Below, one piece after another: positions 42,479 to 51,576 of a stretch of DNA of 64,000 nucleotides; position 1 is the first letter of the stretch; each line of letters opens with the position of its first letter. The notes under the pieces were generated by a model. That model searched no databases. It saw only the letters and a list, made by a program, of their open reading frames with translations, and was not told the DNA's origin. Where the stretch lies: positions 248,001 through 312,000 of the forward strand of contig VAFM01000002.1 of assembly GCA_005768725.1 (NCBI GenBank). Direction: 5' to 3'. This DNA comes from Blastochloris viridis. GTDB taxonomy: Bacteria; Pseudomonadota; Alphaproteobacteria; UBA2136; UBA6156. A program made the position numbers and the translations under genes.

Positions 42479-43591
42479 TTAAATCCGTTTTCCTTGTTTA
42501 CGCAGCAATGCCAGCAAAAAGCCAAGCACCAGTGCCATCGCGAAGGTAGAGCTACCACCGTAACTGATGAACGGCAAGGTCATGCCGGTGGTCGGCACCA
42601 AGTGCAGCGCCACGCCAATATTCACACAGACGTGGATTGAGATCAGCGTCAGCAAGCCACCCACGCCCAGCAGCACAAAGCGGTCTTCCTGCGCCAGCAC
42701 CCGAGAGAACCCGCGCAACACGAGGGTCAAAAACAGCCCCATCAGCAGTAGCCCGACCACGATACCGAACTCCTCGGCCACCACGGCAAAGATAAAGTCA
42801 GTATGCGCGTCCGGTAGTTGGTGCTTCACCACCCCTTCCCCGGCGCCACGGCCCCACAGGTGCCCCATCATAATAGCCTCATTGGCCTGGTCTACCTGAT
42901 AGGTATCCGAATGCTCGGGGTTAATAAAACGCTCCAGACGGTCACGCACGTGCGGCAGCATGGTATAGGCCCCCACCACCACACACAAACCCCCGGCCAC
43001 CACAGGCGCCAGCCACAGCAGCGGCAATCCGGCCATGAAGACCTGCAGGAACCACACCAACCCCATCGCCAAGGCCATCCCGAAGTTCGGCTGCATCAGC
43101 ACCGGCAGGCCTACCGCGCCCATCATCACGATACTCGCAAAATAGCCCTGCAACTGCTTGCGCTTGTCATGGCTCGCCAGCAGTGCCGCGGTCACTAAAA
43201 TCAACGCCGGTTTCATGAACTCGGTCGGCTGAATACTCTGCCCGGCAATATCGATCCAGCGCCGCGCCCCCTTCACCTCGGTCCCGATCACAAACGTCAG
43301 CAAAATCCCCACAAACGCCCCAATGAACAGTAAAAAGCCCGCGCGCTTTACCCCTTCCGGCTTCAGCGTGGTCATGCCCAGCATCACACCGAGAGCTAAG
43401 AGCAGGAACAGATAATGACGTACCGCAAAGTGGTACGGCCCCACATTATAGCTCTTGGCCACCGCCACACTCGCAGTGGTCACCGCCACCGCGCCGCATA
43501 GCATGATGACCACGATAACGGCCACCGCCACGCGGTCCATTTCCCACCACCAGCGTACCAGCGGGTGTCGGCTCTGACGATAAATGCTCAT
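42479..43591 (-). CDS. ftsW: SEDS peptidoglycan polymerase FtsW
   Basis: Septal peptidoglycan glycosyltransferase that works with FtsI. The 370 residues have about ten transmembrane helices, with SEDS signatures GARRWIDIAGQSIQPTEFMKPAL (about residues 107-129), QPNFGMALAM, DAHTDFIFAVVAEEFG with the catalytic aspartate region, and MTLPFISYGGSS near the C-terminus. The ATG overlaps the murD stop by 4 bases (ATGA). Short tail after the last helix. Confidence 0.94.
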   Translation of the reverse strand: MSIYRQSRHPLVRWWWEMDRVAVAVIVVIMLCGAVAVTTASVAVAKSYNVGPYHFAVRHYLFLLLALGVMLGMTTLKPEGVKRAGFLLFIGAFVGILLTFVIGTEVKGARRWIDIAGQSIQPTEFMKPALILVTAALLASHDKRKQLQGYFASIVMMGAVGLPVLMQPNFGMALAMGLVWFLQVFMAGLPLLWLAPVVAGGLCVVVGAYTMLPHVRDRLERFINPEHSDTYQVDQANEAIMMGHLWGRGAGEGVVKHQLPDAHTDFIFAVVAEEFGIVVGLLLMGLFLTLVLRGFSRVLAQEDRFVLLGVGGLLTLISIHVCVNIGVALHLVPTTGMTLPFISYGGSSTFAMALVLGFLLALLRKQGKRI

Positions 43592-44967
43592 CGGCCCGTA
43601 ACCCTCCGTTCAACCTGTTCAACGGTAACCAATCCCTGCACTAAATTGACGAACGTATCGCCACGGTGCTCAAAGTTCCGGTATTGGTCCATGCTGGCAG
43701 CAGAGGGGCTCAACAGCACAACCGCATCTTCCAGCCCTTCACTGCGCGCCGCCGCAAACGCCTCGCGCACGGCCACATCCATCGTATGGCATTTAAAGCT
43801 CGGCACATTATGCTGGACCAACGTATCGGCAAAATCCTCGGTCGCCTGCCCGATCGTAAACGCCGCGCGCACCGCACCCAGATGGTTGATGCACGCACCA
43901 AGTCCATCGGTCTTCGGCAAGCCACCGCAGATCCAGTAAATATTCGCAAAACTCTGCAACGCATATACGGTGCTGTCACCATTGGTGGCCTTGCTGTCAT
44001 TCACAAACAGAACGTCACCGACCTTCCCGACCTTTTCCAGACGGTGCGGCAAGCCCTTAAAGCTCTTGCAGGCATCCCTGAATTCCGCCGGCGTACACCA
44101 CCGCGGCACCAGCAGCGCGTAGGCACAGGCCACGTTCTGGGCATTGTGCGGGCCGGGCAGATGCTCCAGATCCTCCAACGGCATCAGCGTGTCCAGCCCA
44201 TGGGTCAACTTGCCTTCGGTCACCATGTAGTCGCCCACTCCAGTCACGCTCACTGTAGTCACGCCACGCGTTTCGGCCTGGCCCCGCAGCAACGGCTGGT
44301 CAATCCCCATCACCTGTACGGCTCCGGCCTTGGCCAAGTCAAATAGACGCAGTTTCGCGGCCAGATAAGCCTCCATCGTGCCGTGCCGCGCTAGGTGGTC
44401 CGGCGTCAGGTTCAGCAGCAGCGCACCATCCACCTGCAGGTCCGTCAGGGTTTCCAGTTGGTAGCTCGAAAGCTCCAGCACATAGACACCGTTTTTCGGC
44501 AATTCCGGCAAGGCCAGCGCGGGCGTACCAATGTTCCCGCCTACCGCAACCTTGTATCCGCACACGCGCAAAATATGCCCGATAAGCGCGGTGGTCGTAC
44601 TCTTGCCATTGGTGCCGGTGATGCCGATGAACGCCGCACCATTGCTGTTATCGCGACGGTACAGCAGATCCACATCGGTCATCACCGGCACCTTGTGCGC
44701 CAGCGCGGCCCGCACCAGCGGCGTTTCCAGAGAGATCCCCGGGCTCTTTACCAGCGCACCGATGCGCGTCCAGTCCACTGCATCCGGCGCACGGACACTG
44801 AACAGGTTAGCGTCAGGGCTGGAGTTGAAATCGTCATTGTCATCCCACACAAACACTTCCACACCGGCATCCTGCAAGGCCAGCGCGGTGGCGCGGCCAC
44901 TGCTGCCAAGCCCGTACACCATCACTGCCTTGTGGCCAAATCCGTAAACGTCACGCCGCATGGTCAT
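43588..44967 (-). CDS. murD: UDP-N-acetylmuramoylalanine--D-glutamate ligase
   Basis: Adds D-glutamate to UDP-MurNAc-L-Ala. The 459 residues have VMVYGLGSSGRATALAL, the ATP loop GITGTNGKSTTTALI near residue 118, YVLELSSYQLET, NLTPDHLARHG and the C-terminal-domain motif FVNDSKATNGDSTVYAL. AGGAGG is 4-5 bases upstream of ATG 44967, in the 7-base gap after mraY. Overlaps ftsW by 4 bases at its end. Confidence 0.95.
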   Translation of the reverse strand: MTMRRDVYGFGHKAVMVYGLGSSGRATALALQDAGVEVFVWDDNDDFNSSPDANLFSVRAPDAVDWTRIGALVKSPGISLETPLVRAALAHKVPVMTDVDLLYRRDNSNGAAFIGITGTNGKSTTTALIGHILRVCGYKVAVGGNIGTPALALPELPKNGVYVLELSSYQLETLTDLQVDGALLLNLTPDHLARHGTMEAYLAAKLRLFDLAKAGAVQVMGIDQPLLRGQAETRGVTTVSVTGVGDYMVTEGKLTHGLDTLMPLEDLEHLPGPHNAQNVACAYALLVPRWCTPAEFRDACKSFKGLPHRLEKVGKVGDVLFVNDSKATNGDSTVYALQSFANIYWICGGLPKTDGLGACINHLGAVRAAFTIGQATEDFADTLVQHNVPSFKCHTMDVAVREAFAAARSEGLEDAVVLLSPSAASMDQYRNFEHRGDTFVNLVQGLVTVEQVERRVTGR

Positions 44968-44974
44968 TCTCCTC

Positions 44975-46057
44975 CTAGCGCAGCTTCAGGGTGGCTAAAC
45001 CGATCAGCGCCAGAATCACGCTGCAGATCCAGAAGCGGATGACGATCGTGCTTTCCGGCCAGCCCAACTGCTCAAAGTGGTGGTGCAGCGGCGCCATACG
45101 GAAGATACGCTTGCGGGTCAGCTTATACCCGGCCACCTGAATCATCACGCTCAACGTCTCAACCACAAACAGACCACCGATGATCAGCAGCGCAAATTCT
45201 TGCTTGATCATCACCGCCACACCACCCAGAAACGCCCCAACCGGCAGGCTGCCGCTGTCGCCTAAAAAGATGCGTGCCGGCGGCGCGTTGTACCACAAAA
45301 AGCCCAGTGTCGCGCCGGCCAGCGCGGCGCACATAATGGAGATCTCACCGCTGCCGGCAATATGCGGCAGGTGCAAATAGGCGGTATAGTCCACACGGCC
45401 CATCACGTAGGCTAAAATCGCCATGGTCGTCGCCACCAGCACCACCGGAATACTCACCAGCCCGTCCAGACCATCGGTCAGGTTCACGGCATTGGCGGTG
45501 CCGACCATTACCAGCACCCCGAACATCACAAAACCCCAGATGCCGATGCCGACCACCAACTCCTTGATGAACGGGAAATAGATCTCGGTCGAAACGGCGG
45601 TACCGTTCACGTACACATAGCCCAGCAAAAACACGGTACTGATGAATGTCCCCAGCGCCAGCCGCAGCTTGCCCGGCAAACCCTTCTTCCACCGGCGGGT
45701 CAGGTTCAGATAGTCATCCATAAACCCGATGGCACCATACCCGACCAGCAGGAACAGCAGCAGCCATACATAACCATTGGCCAGATTCGCCCACAGCAGG
45801 GTCGCCAGCGTCATGGCCCCCACAACGCCAATACCGCCCATGCTGGGGGTACCGGCCTTGCCCTGATGAGGCAGAATCGCCTTCACGGTATCGCCACCCT
45901 TCTGCCACAGGCGGAAGGCGGTGATAAGCCGGGTACCGAACACCAGCCACAGCAAAAATGCCGTAAACATGGCCGCACCGGCGCGTACAGTTAAGTACTG
46001 GAACACATTGAACCAGTTCACATAATCCACAAAGGGAAGCAACAAGGCAGGAATCAT
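44975..46057 (-). CDS. mraY: Phospho-N-acetylmuramoyl-pentapeptide transferase
   Basis: Integral membrane enzyme making lipid I from UDP-MurNAc-pentapeptide and undecaprenyl phosphate. The 360 residues (ten helices) contain GTPSMGGIGV, FMDDYLNLTRR with the magnesium aspartates, NAVNLTDGLDGL, IFLGDSGSLPVGAFLGG and the HHH motif APLHHHFEQLGWPE. murF, which normally precedes mraY, is missing; two plus-strand secreted-protein genes lie between murE and mraY, so mraY needs its own promoter. Confidence 0.96.
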   Translation of the reverse strand: MIPALLLPFVDYVNWFNVFQYLTVRAGAAMFTAFLLWLVFGTRLITAFRLWQKGGDTVKAILPHQGKAGTPSMGGIGVVGAMTLATLLWANLANGYVWLLLFLLVGYGAIGFMDDYLNLTRRWKKGLPGKLRLALGTFISTVFLLGYVYVNGTAVSTEIYFPFIKELVVGIGIWGFVMFGVLVMVGTANAVNLTDGLDGLVSIPVVLVATTMAILAYVMGRVDYTAYLHLPHIAGSGEISIMCAALAGATLGFLWYNAPPARIFLGDSGSLPVGAFLGGVAVMIKQEFALLIIGGLFVVETLSVMIQVAGYKLTRKRIFRMAPLHHHFEQLGWPESTIVIRFWICSVILALIGLATLKLR

Positions 46058-46208
46058 GCCGCAGTATCCCCCTTTTTAACCCGAAACACCAGAGCCTGAG
46101 CCACGCCACCGCTGCAAAATCCGGCAGCACCTTCGCCCTTGCAAAAGCCCCTGCCCCGCCCCACACTCGTAGTCGAATAAAACGGCATCAACAAGAAAGG
46201 AGTATGCC

Positions 46209-46550
46209 ATGAAACACATCGTCCCGGCCTTGGCCGCTCTCGCTTTTCTGCTGACGCCGCTCGCGGCCTCCGCCGATACCCTCTCCGCCTGCAAAGCCAA
46301 CTACCCCAAGGCCAAATCAATCACCCCCGTCCTTTCGGTCACCGAAGTCGGGAACGATTATTTTGTGACCGCCAACGGCAAACGCTTCAAGGCCCGCTTC
46401 GAGGAAGACAACTACGCCAGTTTCCTCACCGCCATCGGCGGCGGCAAAGTAACCCTCTACGCCGACACCCAAGGCAATCTCTACGGCCCGAACATCGCCG
46501 GAAACGATTCCCTGCTGACGGCCGAAGAACGCGCCTGCATCCGCTTCTGA
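46209..46550 (+). CDS. Small secreted protein in the murF position
   Basis: A 113-residue exported protein with signal peptide (LAALAFLLTPLAASA-DT). The mature part (SACKANYPKAKSITPVLSV onward) has two cysteines, one near the start and one four residues from the end, probably disulfide-bonded, and contains LYADTQGNLYGPNIAG. GAAAGGAG precedes ATG 46209; a terminator follows. Plus strand, divergent from mraY. The end of its signal peptide (PLAASA) is like that of the next gene, 46752. No family recognised. Confidence 0.72.
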   Translation: MKHIVPALAALAFLLTPLAASADTLSACKANYPKAKSITPVLSVTEVGNDYFVTANGKRFKARFEEDNYASFLTAIGGGKVTLYADTQGNLYGPNIAGNDSLLTAEERACIRF

Positions 46551-46564
46551 CCACCCACATCTCC

Positions 46565-46596
46565 AAGCCTCCCGCCCCGTGCGGGAGGCTTTTTTT
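46565..46596 (+). terminator. Intrinsic terminator
   Basis: AAGCCTCCCG/CGGGAGGCTT with loop CCCCGTG-like bases, followed by T7. Confidence 0.9.
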
Positions 46597-46751
46597 GTGC
46601 CCTAACCCTCTGCCGTTCCGGTTAACCCATTGTGGGAACACGGCAGGCATGCTAGCGTTTCCCTAACAAATATAAAAAGACGCATCTTTCTCTTACGTTG
46701 TAATGCGGCACCCACCTTATCGACTCTCAGCGACTACAGAAAGGTTAGGCC

Positions 46752-47399
46752 ATGCTGAAATCTATGCGCATATTCGCCTGCTCGTGTGCTGTTCTGGTAG
46801 GGCTGGCGCCGCTCGCGGCCTCCGCCGGGCAGGTTCTGGTAACACCGGATAACTTCCCCAAGGAATGCAGCGACGACATCTTCGACAATACCGCCTACAG
46901 TGGCCCGGTCTCGGTCTACACCGTCCGCAACCTGCGGCAGGACAAGAACGACCCGTACCAGATCCAGTTCCAGATCAGCGACAGCAAGACCATCGTCTTC
47001 AAGACCGCCTTCCTGCGGGATCTTGACGACGAAACCATCCAGCAGGTCGACGGCTACCTCAAGAAGAAGAAAGGCCTGTTCGTGGCCTTCATCCAGCCGG
47101 GCACCGCGCATCTGGGCCCTGAAGGCGCACTTCCGGTAAGCAGTCCCGAGTCCAGGCTCGACTTCTTCCTGATAGCCTCGATCAGCATGGGCAACGGCAA
47201 CCCGCCGATGTGCAGCTACCTGAGCCAGCCCGCCGGCTTGCCGCAGGAAGCTTACCAACACATGCCGGAGCGCATCCAACTGCTGATGAACTGGGTGAAG
47301 GACGCCATGACGAAAGACATGGCCAACGCCTTCGCCGCCTTCACTACGAAGCAGCAGAACACCCCAGACCTCGTCGCCGACGACGACGTCTTCAAGTAA
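46752..47399 (+). CDS. Secreted protein of unknown function in the murF position
   Basis: A 215-residue exported protein (signal peptide to about residue 24, LAPLAASA-GQ). The mature part has two regions: a beta-rich start (VSVYTVRNLRQDKNDPYQIQ) and a helical C-terminal half ending ADDDVFK. Two cysteines (CSDD and MCSY) could pair. AGAAAGG precedes ATG 46752. It lies opposite to and between murE and mraY with its own terminator, so it is an independent unit. No domain recognised. Confidence 0.7.
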   Translation: MLKSMRIFACSCAVLVGLAPLAASAGQVLVTPDNFPKECSDDIFDNTAYSGPVSVYTVRNLRQDKNDPYQIQFQISDSKTIVFKTAFLRDLDDETIQQVDGYLKKKKGLFVAFIQPGTAHLGPEGALPVSSPESRLDFFLIASISMGNGNPPMCSYLSQPAGLPQEAYQHMPERIQLLMNWVKDAMTKDMANAFAAFTTKQQNTPDLVADDDVFK

Positions 47400-47431
47400 G
47401 TCTCCGCCAGCACGTTCCTGCTGGCCCCAAC

Positions 47432-47462
47432 AAAAAAAGTCCCCGCCAAACGGGGACTTTTT
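47432..47462. terminator. Convergent terminator
   Basis: A7-GTCCCCG/CGGGGAC-T5 with loop CCAAA, between the secreted-protein gene and the end of murE. Confidence 0.9.
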
Positions 47463-47476
47463 CCATAGATAAAGGC

Positions 47477-48922
47477 CTAACCGCCCAGCACCTCACGGGC
47501 CACCAATCGGTCATCGAATGGATGCACCTCATCGCCCACGATCTGCCCGCTCTCATGCCCCTTCCCGGCGATCAGCACCACATCGTCCGGCCCGCCATCG
47601 GCAATCGCCGCCGCAATCGCGGCCTTGCGGTCATCAAATTCCAGTCCCTTGGCGCCGCCCGCGGTCACACCGGCCAATACCTGCTGCCGGATGTCCGCTG
47701 CATTCTCCTTGCGCGGGTTATCATCGGTCACATACACCACATCGGCCAGCTCGGCGGCAATGCGGCCCATAATCGGGCGCTTGGTCGCATCACGGTTCCC
47801 GCCACAGCCAAATACCACACGCAGTTTACCGCCACCTTTCACTACCGGACGCAGGCTCTCCAAAGCGCGCTGCAACGCATCCGGCTTGTGGGCATAGTCG
47901 ACCACCACGCTTGGCTGGGTTGGCGCACTCTTCACCACTTCCATCCGTCCCGGCACAGCGGTCATGCGGCTCACGGCACCCGAGATTTTTTTCCAATCAT
48001 GACCGCTTCCCACCAGCAGGCCCAGCGCTACCGCCAGATTTTCGGCCTGGAACGTCCCGATCAGCGGCACATGCACCGGCACCGGTACACTATCATATTT
48101 CAAATTCAGTTGCAGGCCACGGCCGTTAGCTTCCACCACTTCCGCCACCAGTTCAGCGTTAGCGGTGCCCACGGTCAGCACCCGGCAGCCGCGCTGCTTG
48201 GCCACACTCGCGGCAGGCAGGGTTTCCATACGCCCGATGTTCAACACCGCCGTGCCATCTTCCGGCAGAACCTCGGCAAACAGGCGTAATTTAGCCGCAT
48301 GGTACTCGGCCAGATCACCATGGAAATCGAGGTGATCCTGCGTAATATTCGTCAATCCCGCCGCAGTGAACTTGACCGCATCCACACGGTTCAGTACCAG
48401 CGCATGGCTGCTCACTTCCAGTAGGCAGGTCTGCACCTTCTCGCGTGCCAGTGTCTGCAAAATCGGCCCTATTTTCAGCGCGTTAGGGCTTGTAAAACCG
48501 GTATATTCAGTCTCTACATCCTCATCCTTGCGCATCACGCCCAGCGTTCCTACGCTGGCGGCATTCACCCCGCTCAACTGGGCCAGCTGACGCCCGAACC
48601 ACACCACGCTGGTCTTGCCGCTGGTACCGGTTACACCCAGCATAACGGGCGGTTGTTCCGGCCAGCGCAGCGCCGCAAAGCGCGAAAGCACCTCCCCCGC
48701 ATTCGTCACCTGCACCGCACCGTCCACCGGCACATCGGTCACAATGGCAGTTGCTCCTTTGGCCTTGGCGTCGGCCACCAGTGCCGCCACATCCTGCTTG
48801 GGCGCCACACGGCTGTCCCATACAAACACATCACCCGCCGCCAGCTTGCGCGTGTCATCACACACGTTCTGTACCGCAAAATCCGCCGCCACCGGCTGCC
48901 CTACAATCTCTGAAAATTTCAT
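47477..48922 (-). CDS. murE: UDP-MurNAc-tripeptide synthetase (meso-DAP adding)
   Basis: Adds meso-diaminopimelate to UDP-MurNAc-L-Ala-D-Glu. The 481 residues have VCDDTRKLAAGDVFV, the ATP loop VTGTSGKTSVVWF near residue 98, LEVSSHAL, NITQDHLDFHG and VDYAHKPDALQRAL. VTDDNPRKE near residue 400 is the DNPR signature for meso-DAP rather than lysine. A terminator follows the gene, so the murE transcript does not continue into mraY. Element B fills the gap to ftsI. Confidence 0.96.
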   Translation of the reverse strand: MKFSEIVGQPVAADFAVQNVCDDTRKLAAGDVFVWDSRVAPKQDVAALVADAKAKGATAIVTDVPVDGAVQVTNAGEVLSRFAALRWPEQPPVMLGVTGTSGKTSVVWFGRQLAQLSGVNAASVGTLGVMRKDEDVETEYTGFTSPNALKIGPILQTLAREKVQTCLLEVSSHALVLNRVDAVKFTAAGLTNITQDHLDFHGDLAEYHAAKLRLFAEVLPEDGTAVLNIGRMETLPAASVAKQRGCRVLTVGTANAELVAEVVEANGRGLQLNLKYDSVPVPVHVPLIGTFQAENLAVALGLLVGSGHDWKKISGAVSRMTAVPGRMEVVKSAPTQPSVVVDYAHKPDALQRALESLRPVVKGGGKLRVVFGCGGNRDATKRPIMGRIAAELADVVYVTDDNPRKENAADIRQQVLAGVTAGGAKGLEFDDRKAAIAAAIADGGPDDVVLIAGKGHESGQIVGDEVHPFDDRLVAREVLGG

Positions 48923-48974
48923 TCGTTTATCTCCCTCAAATTCTGCGGTGCATCAGCACCGTTATCACGGCTCA

Positions 48975-49085
48975 CTCACGAGGTTGAAACGGTCATCCCG
49001 GTGCTTTTTGGTTTGGCGCGGTGTACGGAACATGGGGTACATAAGCCAAACCAAAAAGTGCTGGGGGGCCGTTTCAACCCGTGAG
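48975..49085. repeat. Dispersed long-hairpin element, copy B
   Basis: A 111-bp palindrome in the ftsI-murE gap, ending 1 base before the ftsI stop codon. Outer arms CTCACG-A-GGTTGAAACGG and CCGTTTCAACC-CGTGAG pair with one bulged A. The middle stem is TGCTTTTTGGTTTGGC/GCCAAACCAAAAAGTGC, and the inner stem is GTGTAC/GTACAT. Compared with copy A (5980-6081) the loop-side and outer stem bases differ, yet pairing is kept. In the operon transcript it would form a large hairpin between ftsI and murE. Confidence 0.82.
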
Positions 49086-49086
49086 G

Positions 49087-50946
49087 TTAATCAACCACTT
49101 CACCCGTTGCATCAGGTCGTAATTTCACGCCCCCCGCACTACCGCGCTTGGTTCTAAAATCGCTCAACACATACGTCTGCCACGGGTCATTGTACTTGCG
49201 CTTGGTACGGTCCAGCAGCGCACGGTAGGCGGTTACTTCATCCATGTCCGGCTTTAGCGCGGCAAGTTGGGTCAGGTCACGGTAAAAGTCTCCCACCACC
49301 GGTGCCGCGCTCTTACCACCGGTCTCATAGCCCTTCTTCGGCTCGTCTAGCATCACCAGCGTAATATATTCCGGGTTCTTCATCGGCAACACACCCACGT
49401 AACTCACGCGGTTCTTGTCCTTGGCATAACCACGGCCAACAATCTTTTCCGCCGTCCCGGTCTTGCCGCCAATATCATAACCTACCACCTGGCTGCTACG
49501 CCCACTGCCATTCAGCACCACGTCACGCATCAGCACATGGATCTGCTCCAGTGTGGCGTCATCGATCAACCGGCGCGGCTGCGTCGTGCTCACACCGCCC
49601 AGCAACACGCTGGGGTGCTTTACGTAGCCGTCGGCAAGTGTGGCCACGGCATTCACAAGGTGCACCGGCGTCACACTCATCCCGTGACCAAACGAAATGG
49701 TAAAGGTCTGAATGCGTCCCCAGTTGTTCGGGTAACGCACATTCCCCACTTCGGGGATACCCGTCTGGATCGGCTCAAGCATGCCGAGCTTGGTCATGAA
49801 TTCCTTCTGCGCGGCAGGGCCGCTCATGTCAGCGATCTTCGCCGCCCCGATGTTGGACGAATAACGCAGCACTTCATTGGCGGTCAGAATCGCCTTCTTG
49901 GCGTGGAAGTCCTTAATCGTGTAACGCCCGATGGAGATCGGCGTCCGCGCATCGATCAGCGTATCCGGCGTGATCTTCTTCTCCACCAAACCTTGCGCCA
50001 GCGTAAAGAGCTTGAAGGTGCTCCCCATTTCGTAGCTGCCCAGCGTTACGTGGTTGAACATCTCGGCGGGCGTGGCCTTGCCTAGGTGGTTCGGGTCGTA
50101 ATCGGGCAGACTGACCAGCGCCACGATCTCACGGGTCGGCGCCTTCATCACCAGTGCCCACGCGGCTTTGCTCTCGCTCTTGTCCTTCATTTCGATCAGA
50201 CGCCGACGCAGCATTTCCTGCAACCGCACATCAAGCCCGAGGTGAATATCCTCACCCGCCGCCAACTGCGTGTTAAAGCCGCGTTCCACACCGGCCAAGC
50301 CGGTATTGTCCACGTCCACCGCACCCAGCACGTGGCTGGCCAGGTTCTTGTGCGGATACACCCGCACGAACTCTTCCCGGAATTCCAAGCCCGGCAACCC
50401 GAGCGCATTCACTTTCTGCGCCTCATCCGGCGTCAGGCGGCGCTTGATCCAGATAAACCGGCGGCTCGGGTCTTCAAGCTGCGCTTTCAGGCGCGCCATG
50501 TCCAAGCCCGGCAGCGCCTGCGGCAGGCGGCGTATCACGTCCTGGGGGTCCAGAATACGCTTGGGGTCGGCGTACAGGCTGTACACCTTCAACGTAGCCG
50601 CCAGCAGCACGTTATTGCGGTCGTAAATATTCCCGCGGCGCAGCGTCTCCTTGGGCATCTCCCGGATGCTCGGACGCGGCTCGGCCGGCGGCATAAGACC
50701 CACATAGGCCAATTTTGCCCCCACACCGGCAAACGCCAGCGTCAGCACACCCATCACAATCATCGCACGGAAGTGCGCGGCAACCCCGCTCTCCACGATC
50801 TCGGCCCGGGTGGGCATAAAGCCACGCGCCGCGTGGGTCTTCACCCGCCGCTGCTGTACGGTGCTACGCTTCGGGGTAAATACGGGCGTGTTGTCACGTC
50901 CGCGCCCGATGCGCGCACTTTCCCAAGGCTTCTTGAATTGGCTCAT
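49087..50946 (-). CDS. ftsI: Septal peptidoglycan transpeptidase FtsI (PBP3)
   Basis: Class B penicillin-binding protein that crosslinks septal peptidoglycan. The 619 residues have a basic cytoplasmic N-terminus (about 1-58), a membrane anchor (about 60-82), RRGNIYDRNNVLLA, a pedestal domain and the transpeptidase domain. Its motifs are SYEMGSTFK with SxxK serine near residue 303, SSN in RYSSNIGAAK and KTGTA near residue 495. It follows ftsL by 62 bases and is separated from murE by the hairpin element. Confidence 0.95.
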   Translation of the reverse strand: MSQFKKPWESARIGRGRDNTPVFTPKRSTVQQRRVKTHAARGFMPTRAEIVESGVAAHFRAMIVMGVLTLAFAGVGAKLAYVGLMPPAEPRPSIREMPKETLRRGNIYDRNNVLLAATLKVYSLYADPKRILDPQDVIRRLPQALPGLDMARLKAQLEDPSRRFIWIKRRLTPDEAQKVNALGLPGLEFREEFVRVYPHKNLASHVLGAVDVDNTGLAGVERGFNTQLAAGEDIHLGLDVRLQEMLRRRLIEMKDKSESKAAWALVMKAPTREIVALVSLPDYDPNHLGKATPAEMFNHVTLGSYEMGSTFKLFTLAQGLVEKKITPDTLIDARTPISIGRYTIKDFHAKKAILTANEVLRYSSNIGAAKIADMSGPAAQKEFMTKLGMLEPIQTGIPEVGNVRYPNNWGRIQTFTISFGHGMSVTPVHLVNAVATLADGYVKHPSVLLGGVSTTQPRRLIDDATLEQIHVLMRDVVLNGSGRSSQVVGYDIGGKTGTAEKIVGRGYAKDKNRVSYVGVLPMKNPEYITLVMLDEPKKGYETGGKSAAPVVGDFYRDLTQLAALKPDMDEVTAYRALLDRTKRKYNDPWQTYVLSDFRTKRGSAGGVKLRPDATGEVVD

Positions 50947-51008
50947 TCGCCACCATAATGCTTAAAAACAAAGCCACCCACAAGGGTGGCCGCCACGTCT
51001 CCGCGCGT

Positions 51009-51494
51009 TTATTCGGCAGCGGCGGCAGGCACAAGGGTTTCCGAAACCTCCTCAACCGCCTCGCTCGGCAAAGCCGCTTCCGGCGGCACGGTGGTGGTGG
51101 ATGACGTCCCTTCAGCCACCATCGCGGGCCCCGTCTCCTCCACCTCACTGTTACTGACAAACCCGGCAGCCAGTACCGCTGCCACAGCGCTACCCGAAAC
51201 CACGCGCGGTGCCGCCGGCACCGTGCCGCTCACCGGCTCCATCGGCGCAATAATATCCAGCGCAGTGGCAGGCACATACCCCATGGTCTGAACCACACGC
51301 TCCATGCGGCTGGGGCTGGCCAACAAGGCCCATTCCGCTTCCAGCACCCGCTTGGTCTCGCGCAGCTCGGCACGCTCGCGCACCAGTTGCATACGCTGGC
51401 GGTCCATGGTCTGGACGTCGGTCTTGATACGCATCATGCCGGCAAACGCCGCCACACTCAGCAATACCGCCAGCAACACCAGACTATTTCTCAT
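51009..51494 (-). CDS. ftsL: Cell division protein FtsL with long periplasmic tail
   Basis: Bitopic division protein that partners FtsB and FtsQ. The 161 residues have a membrane helix at once (SLVLLAVLLSVAAFAGMM), a coiled coil (about 25-58, VQTMDRQRMQLVRERAELRE) and the family end motif LASPSRMERVVQTMGYVP. After this, instead of stopping, a low-complexity Ala/Val/Glu/Ser tail of about 85 residues follows. Placement just upstream of ftsI is canonical. rsmH, usually directly upstream, is 12 kb away. Confidence 0.85.
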   Translation of the reverse strand: MRNSLVLLAVLLSVAAFAGMMRIKTDVQTMDRQRMQLVRERAELRETKRVLEAEWALLASPSRMERVVQTMGYVPATALDIIAPMEPVSGTVPAAPRVVSGSAVAAVLAAGFVSNSEVEETGPAMVAEGTSSTTTVPPEAALPSEAVEEVSETLVPAAAAE

Positions 51495-51522
51495 ACCCCC
51501 AACCTAACAGCGCCTCAGCTGC

Positions 51523-51555
51523 AAAACAAGACCGGCCCCTTCAGGCCGGTCTGTT
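51523..51555 (-). terminator. Terminator upstream of ftsL
   Basis: AGACCGGCC/GGCCGGTCT with loop CCTTCA-like bases; ends the minus-strand gene 51577-52212, so ftsL starts a new transcript. Confidence 0.75.
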
Positions 51556-51576
51556 TGGCGGGCAGCCGTGTGACTT

